A stretch of 6,309 nucleotides of DNA from a bacterium (lineage in GTDB: Bacteria > Patescibacteria > Microgenomatia > Levybacterales > UBA12049): the NCBI GenBank assembly GCA_021825955.1, contig JAKAEH010000058.1, forward strand, positions 1-6,309, read 5' to 3'. A program made the position numbers and the translations under genes. Under the pieces are notes generated by a model that was not told the origin of the DNA, ran no database searches, and was given only the letters and a program-made list of their open reading frames with translations. Shown here one piece after another: positions 4,540-6,309 of this stretch. Positions within the stretch are counted from its first letter, which is position 1, and the number at the start of each line of letters is the position of its first letter.

Positions 4540-6309
4540 GTTATTTCCGTTTGTTTCTTCTTTAATTTCTTCTTGCTCTTCCATCTCTTTTGGCTTTTCC
4601 TCATGTTTTTTCGCGTTATCCAGGGTTGTATTTTCTTCTTCCTCTTTACTGCTTAGTCCCGACAATACTTCTTTTGCAGCCTCAAGTTTTGCTTTAAGAT
4701 AAGCTATTACTTCGGTTTGGGAAAATCCCCCGATAAGAAGAAATGGAAGTATACTTCCGACCGATTCCATTCCTTTCTTAACATTTTGAGGGTCGGTTGA
4801 AACAAGCAGATTCATTGTTTCGGTTATTTTATCTACGTCTGCAGAAATCCATTCTTTCCTGTTTCTTTCTTTACCAAGAGCCTTTGGAGGCTCAAGTTTT
4901 TGATAATTTTCTACCCACAATTTTTTAACCGATTCATAATCGTCAAGATTTACCGATTGGACTCTGTTTACAACAGGGAAAGAGTCTGCGGCGGTTTTTT
5001 TAAGTTCGAGTATTCCGGCTTCCGCAAGAACCATAGCGGCAAGAGAATTCCCTCTTTCTTTAGCTTCTTTAAGTTTTTGCTTAAGGTCGTCGTCGGCTCC
5101 CTTTCCTTTTTTAGAAGCTGTGAGAATTGAAGTTGCAAGTGGATCACCATTTTGCTCTGCTTGCGCCAATTGCTCCTTAATTGCTACAAGTTTTTGTTTT
5201 TCAGCCGGATCTGCAAAATCCGGATTTTGAATATGCGCTAAAGCCGTATTAAGCTTGGATAATTCTTGCTGCTTGGAAAGAATTGAACTCGAGCTGGTAG
5301 AAACAGTATTTGCGGCTGAAAGAATAGAAGTCGCAAGTGGGTCTCCTTTTTGTCCTTCTGCCACAAGTTTATTTTTAACCATTGCGTAGCGCTGTTTTTC
5401 CATTGGAGCACTTATGACCGCAGGATTGGCAATACGCTCTAATGTTTCGTGCATTTTCGCGATTTCCGCGTGTCTTGAAATATCCGATGAAATTGCAGAA
5501 GTCTCATACCTTGCTATATCCTGCATTGTAGGAACGGATAAACTTGTAAGCCGGAGTATTTCGTTGCTTGATTGGACAGAGCGTAAATTGGCAATTTGCG
5601 AGGAAATGTTTTCCGAATGCATTTGCGGTATCTCTACTTTGGCAGTAAAAGGAATGCTTCTGGCCATTCCGGTAGGCTGTGAAGATAAAGGTAAAGGAGC
5701 GGGGGGAGGAGTGGGTCCTCTTCCAATAAAAGAAGAGCCTGTTGTCATTAACTGCCTAATCATATTATTGTCGCCTATCGAAACTGTATTTAAGTAATCG
5801 AGGAATATCTGCAAAAGGAGAAACGGCAAAATAATTACCACCCAAAGCATTAAAAGCGCAACGATGTATTGGGCAAAAGTATTGCTGTTATTAAGACTAT
5901 TGGTAAGAGATAATGTCTGTCCGGGTCCGCCCAAAAGTATATTTATTGAGGTTGGATAAACAAGCGCTTGGTTAAAATTAAACTGAAGAGGAATTCCGTG
6001 CATCCAGATGTAAACAAGTCCCGATAAAAATATAGAAAACAAAGGAGCGTATAAAAGCCATCTAAAAAATTCACCTATCCAAATTTTTCCGGTATTTCTT
6101 ATCGGAGAATAAAGTAAAAGAAGAGGAAAAATAGGAGAAATAATAATAAAAAACCATAAAATTATTTTTCTTAAAAGGAGAATTCCGACCATAACGTAAT
6201 AAGTTATTGCAGTAAGTTTTACAAGTAAAAGAGAAATAAATGCAGACTCGTCGTAAACAGCTCCGTAAATCCGGTAACCCAAAAAGTTCTGGTAATCAAA
6301 ACCTATGTA
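4537..6309 (-). CDS. VirB6/TrbL-like type IV secretion membrane protein, 5' end cut off
   Basis: 590 residues are visible and the frame stays open to the window edge, so the true start lies outside. The TTG at 6280-6282 is probably an internal leucine codon. Visible residues about 23-46, 47-69, 81-103 and 145-175 are strongly hydrophobic, giving at least four membrane helices, with KIWIGEFFRWLLYAP before the third. A Pro-rich linker (GPTPPPAPLPL, about 198-208) leads to a long, helical, probably cytosolic tail of about 380 residues. The tail contains an internal repeat and a conserved-looking block (DDYESVKKLW through ILPFLLIGGFSQTEVIAYLK), and ends in a Glu/Lys-rich coil. A polytopic core with a long soluble tail fits VirB6/TrbL-like proteins of CPR type IV secretion or pilus loci, which form the inner-membrane channel with VirB4 ATPases. 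No VirB4 or pilin gene is in view. The assignment rests on topology and remembered family resemblance, not an alignment. It lies just upstream of clp on the same strand. Confidence 0.55.
   Translation of the reverse strand, partial: YIGFDYQNFLGYRIYGAVYDESAFISLLLVKLTAITYYVMVGILLLRKIILWFFIIISPIFPLLLLYSPIRNTGKIWIGEFFRWLLYAPLFSIFLSGLVYIWMHGIPLQFNFNQALVYPTSINILLGGPGQTLSLTNSLNNSNTFAQYIVALLMLWVVIILPFLLLQIFLDYLNTVSIGDNNMIRQLMTTGSSFIGRGPTPPPAPLPLSSQPTGMARSIPFTAKVEIPQMHSENISSQIANLRSVQSSNEILRLTSLSVPTMQDIARYETSAISSDISRHAEIAKMHETLERIANPAVISAPMEKQRYAMVKNKLVAEGQKGDPLATSILSAANTVSTSSSSILSKQQELSKLNTALAHIQNPDFADPAEKQKLVAIKEQLAQAEQNGDPLATSILTASKKGKGADDDLKQKLKEAKERGNSLAAMVLAEAGILELKKTAADSFPVVNRVQSVNLDDYESVKKLWVENYQKLEPPKALGKERNRKEWISADVDKITETMNLLVSTDPQNVKKGMESVGSILPFLLIGGFSQTEVIAYLKAKLEAAKEVLSGLSSKEEEENTTLDNAKKHEEKPKEMEEQEEIKEETNGNN
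5020..5448 (-). repeat. Protein-level repeat in the VirB6-like cytosolic tail
   Basis: Two full units (5314-5448 and 5113-5250) and one shorter unit (5020-5094) share a pattern: an I.NP segment, an EKQ helix, then a charged helix ending in GDPLATSIL (GNSLAAMVL in the third). The anchor motif recurs at 66 and then 32 residues. The DNA copies have diverged (for example GCAAGTGGATCACC against GCAAGTGGGTCTCC on the plus strand), so the duplication is old and kept at protein level. It probably forms a helical repeat platform for protein contacts. Confidence 0.7.

Noticed and set aside
4968..5797. Open frames overlapping the VirB6-like gene (4900-5130 and 5414-5797 on plus, 4968-5150 on minus)
   Set aside because: The main frame has clear helices and repeats throughout, and these frames show no domain or start signal of their own.
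6280..6282. TTG as the start of the VirB6-like gene
   Set aside because: The frame continues to the window edge without a stop (upstream residues YIGFDYQNF), so TTG is most simply an internal leucine codon in a truncated gene.

Overview
The window is AT-rich and tightly packed, and every gene in it reads on the minus strand. From right to left (transcription order) there are four genes. (1) A polytopic membrane protein resembling the VirB6/TrbL channel component of type IV secretion, cut by the right edge (4537-6309). (2) A double-AAA+ Clp/Hsp100 unfoldase (1931-4516). (3) A membrane-anchored extracellular protein with an M64-like metallopeptidase region, proline-threonine stalks and an SdrD-type B domain (66-1934). 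(4) The first nine codons of a probable sugar nucleotidyltransferase, cut by the left edge (1-28).

The likely host is a bacterium of the Candidate Phyla Radiation (Patescibacteria), perhaps Microgenomates-like. This is inferred from low GC, very short intergenic gaps, a VirB6-like protein with a long cytosolic helical tail, Pro-Thr-rich stalk proteins, and starts with no Shine-Dalgarno sequence. Two genes end in TGA and one in TAA, so TGA works as a stop here. That argues against the CPR lineages that recode TGA. No rRNA or other marker gene is present to confirm the assignment.

The gaps suggest one transcription unit. VirB6-like and clp are 20 bases apart, clp and the metallopeptidase gene overlap by four bases (ATGA), and the nucleotidyltransferase starts 37 bases further on. 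Two internal promoter-like elements sit directly before start codons: an extended -10 (TGATATAAT) that contains the stop codon of the VirB6-like gene, and a TATAAT just before the nucleotidyltransferase. Both would give leaderless or nearly leaderless mRNAs.

The most interesting points are these. The Clp protein has ClpB-like catalytic cores but lacks both the ClpB/ClpC middle domain and a recognisable ClpP-docking loop, and it carries disordered tails at both ends. The metallopeptidase has one extra residue inside its zinc motif (HELEGH). The VirB6-like protein has a repeat in its cytosolic tail. A working hypothesis is that the unfoldase serves a type IV secretion-like envelope machine, as ClpV serves type VI secretion, with a surface protease made from the same message. 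This is inference from gene order. There is no stretch over 300 bases without a gene, and I saw no RNA gene, mobile element, CRISPR array or clear intrinsic terminator.
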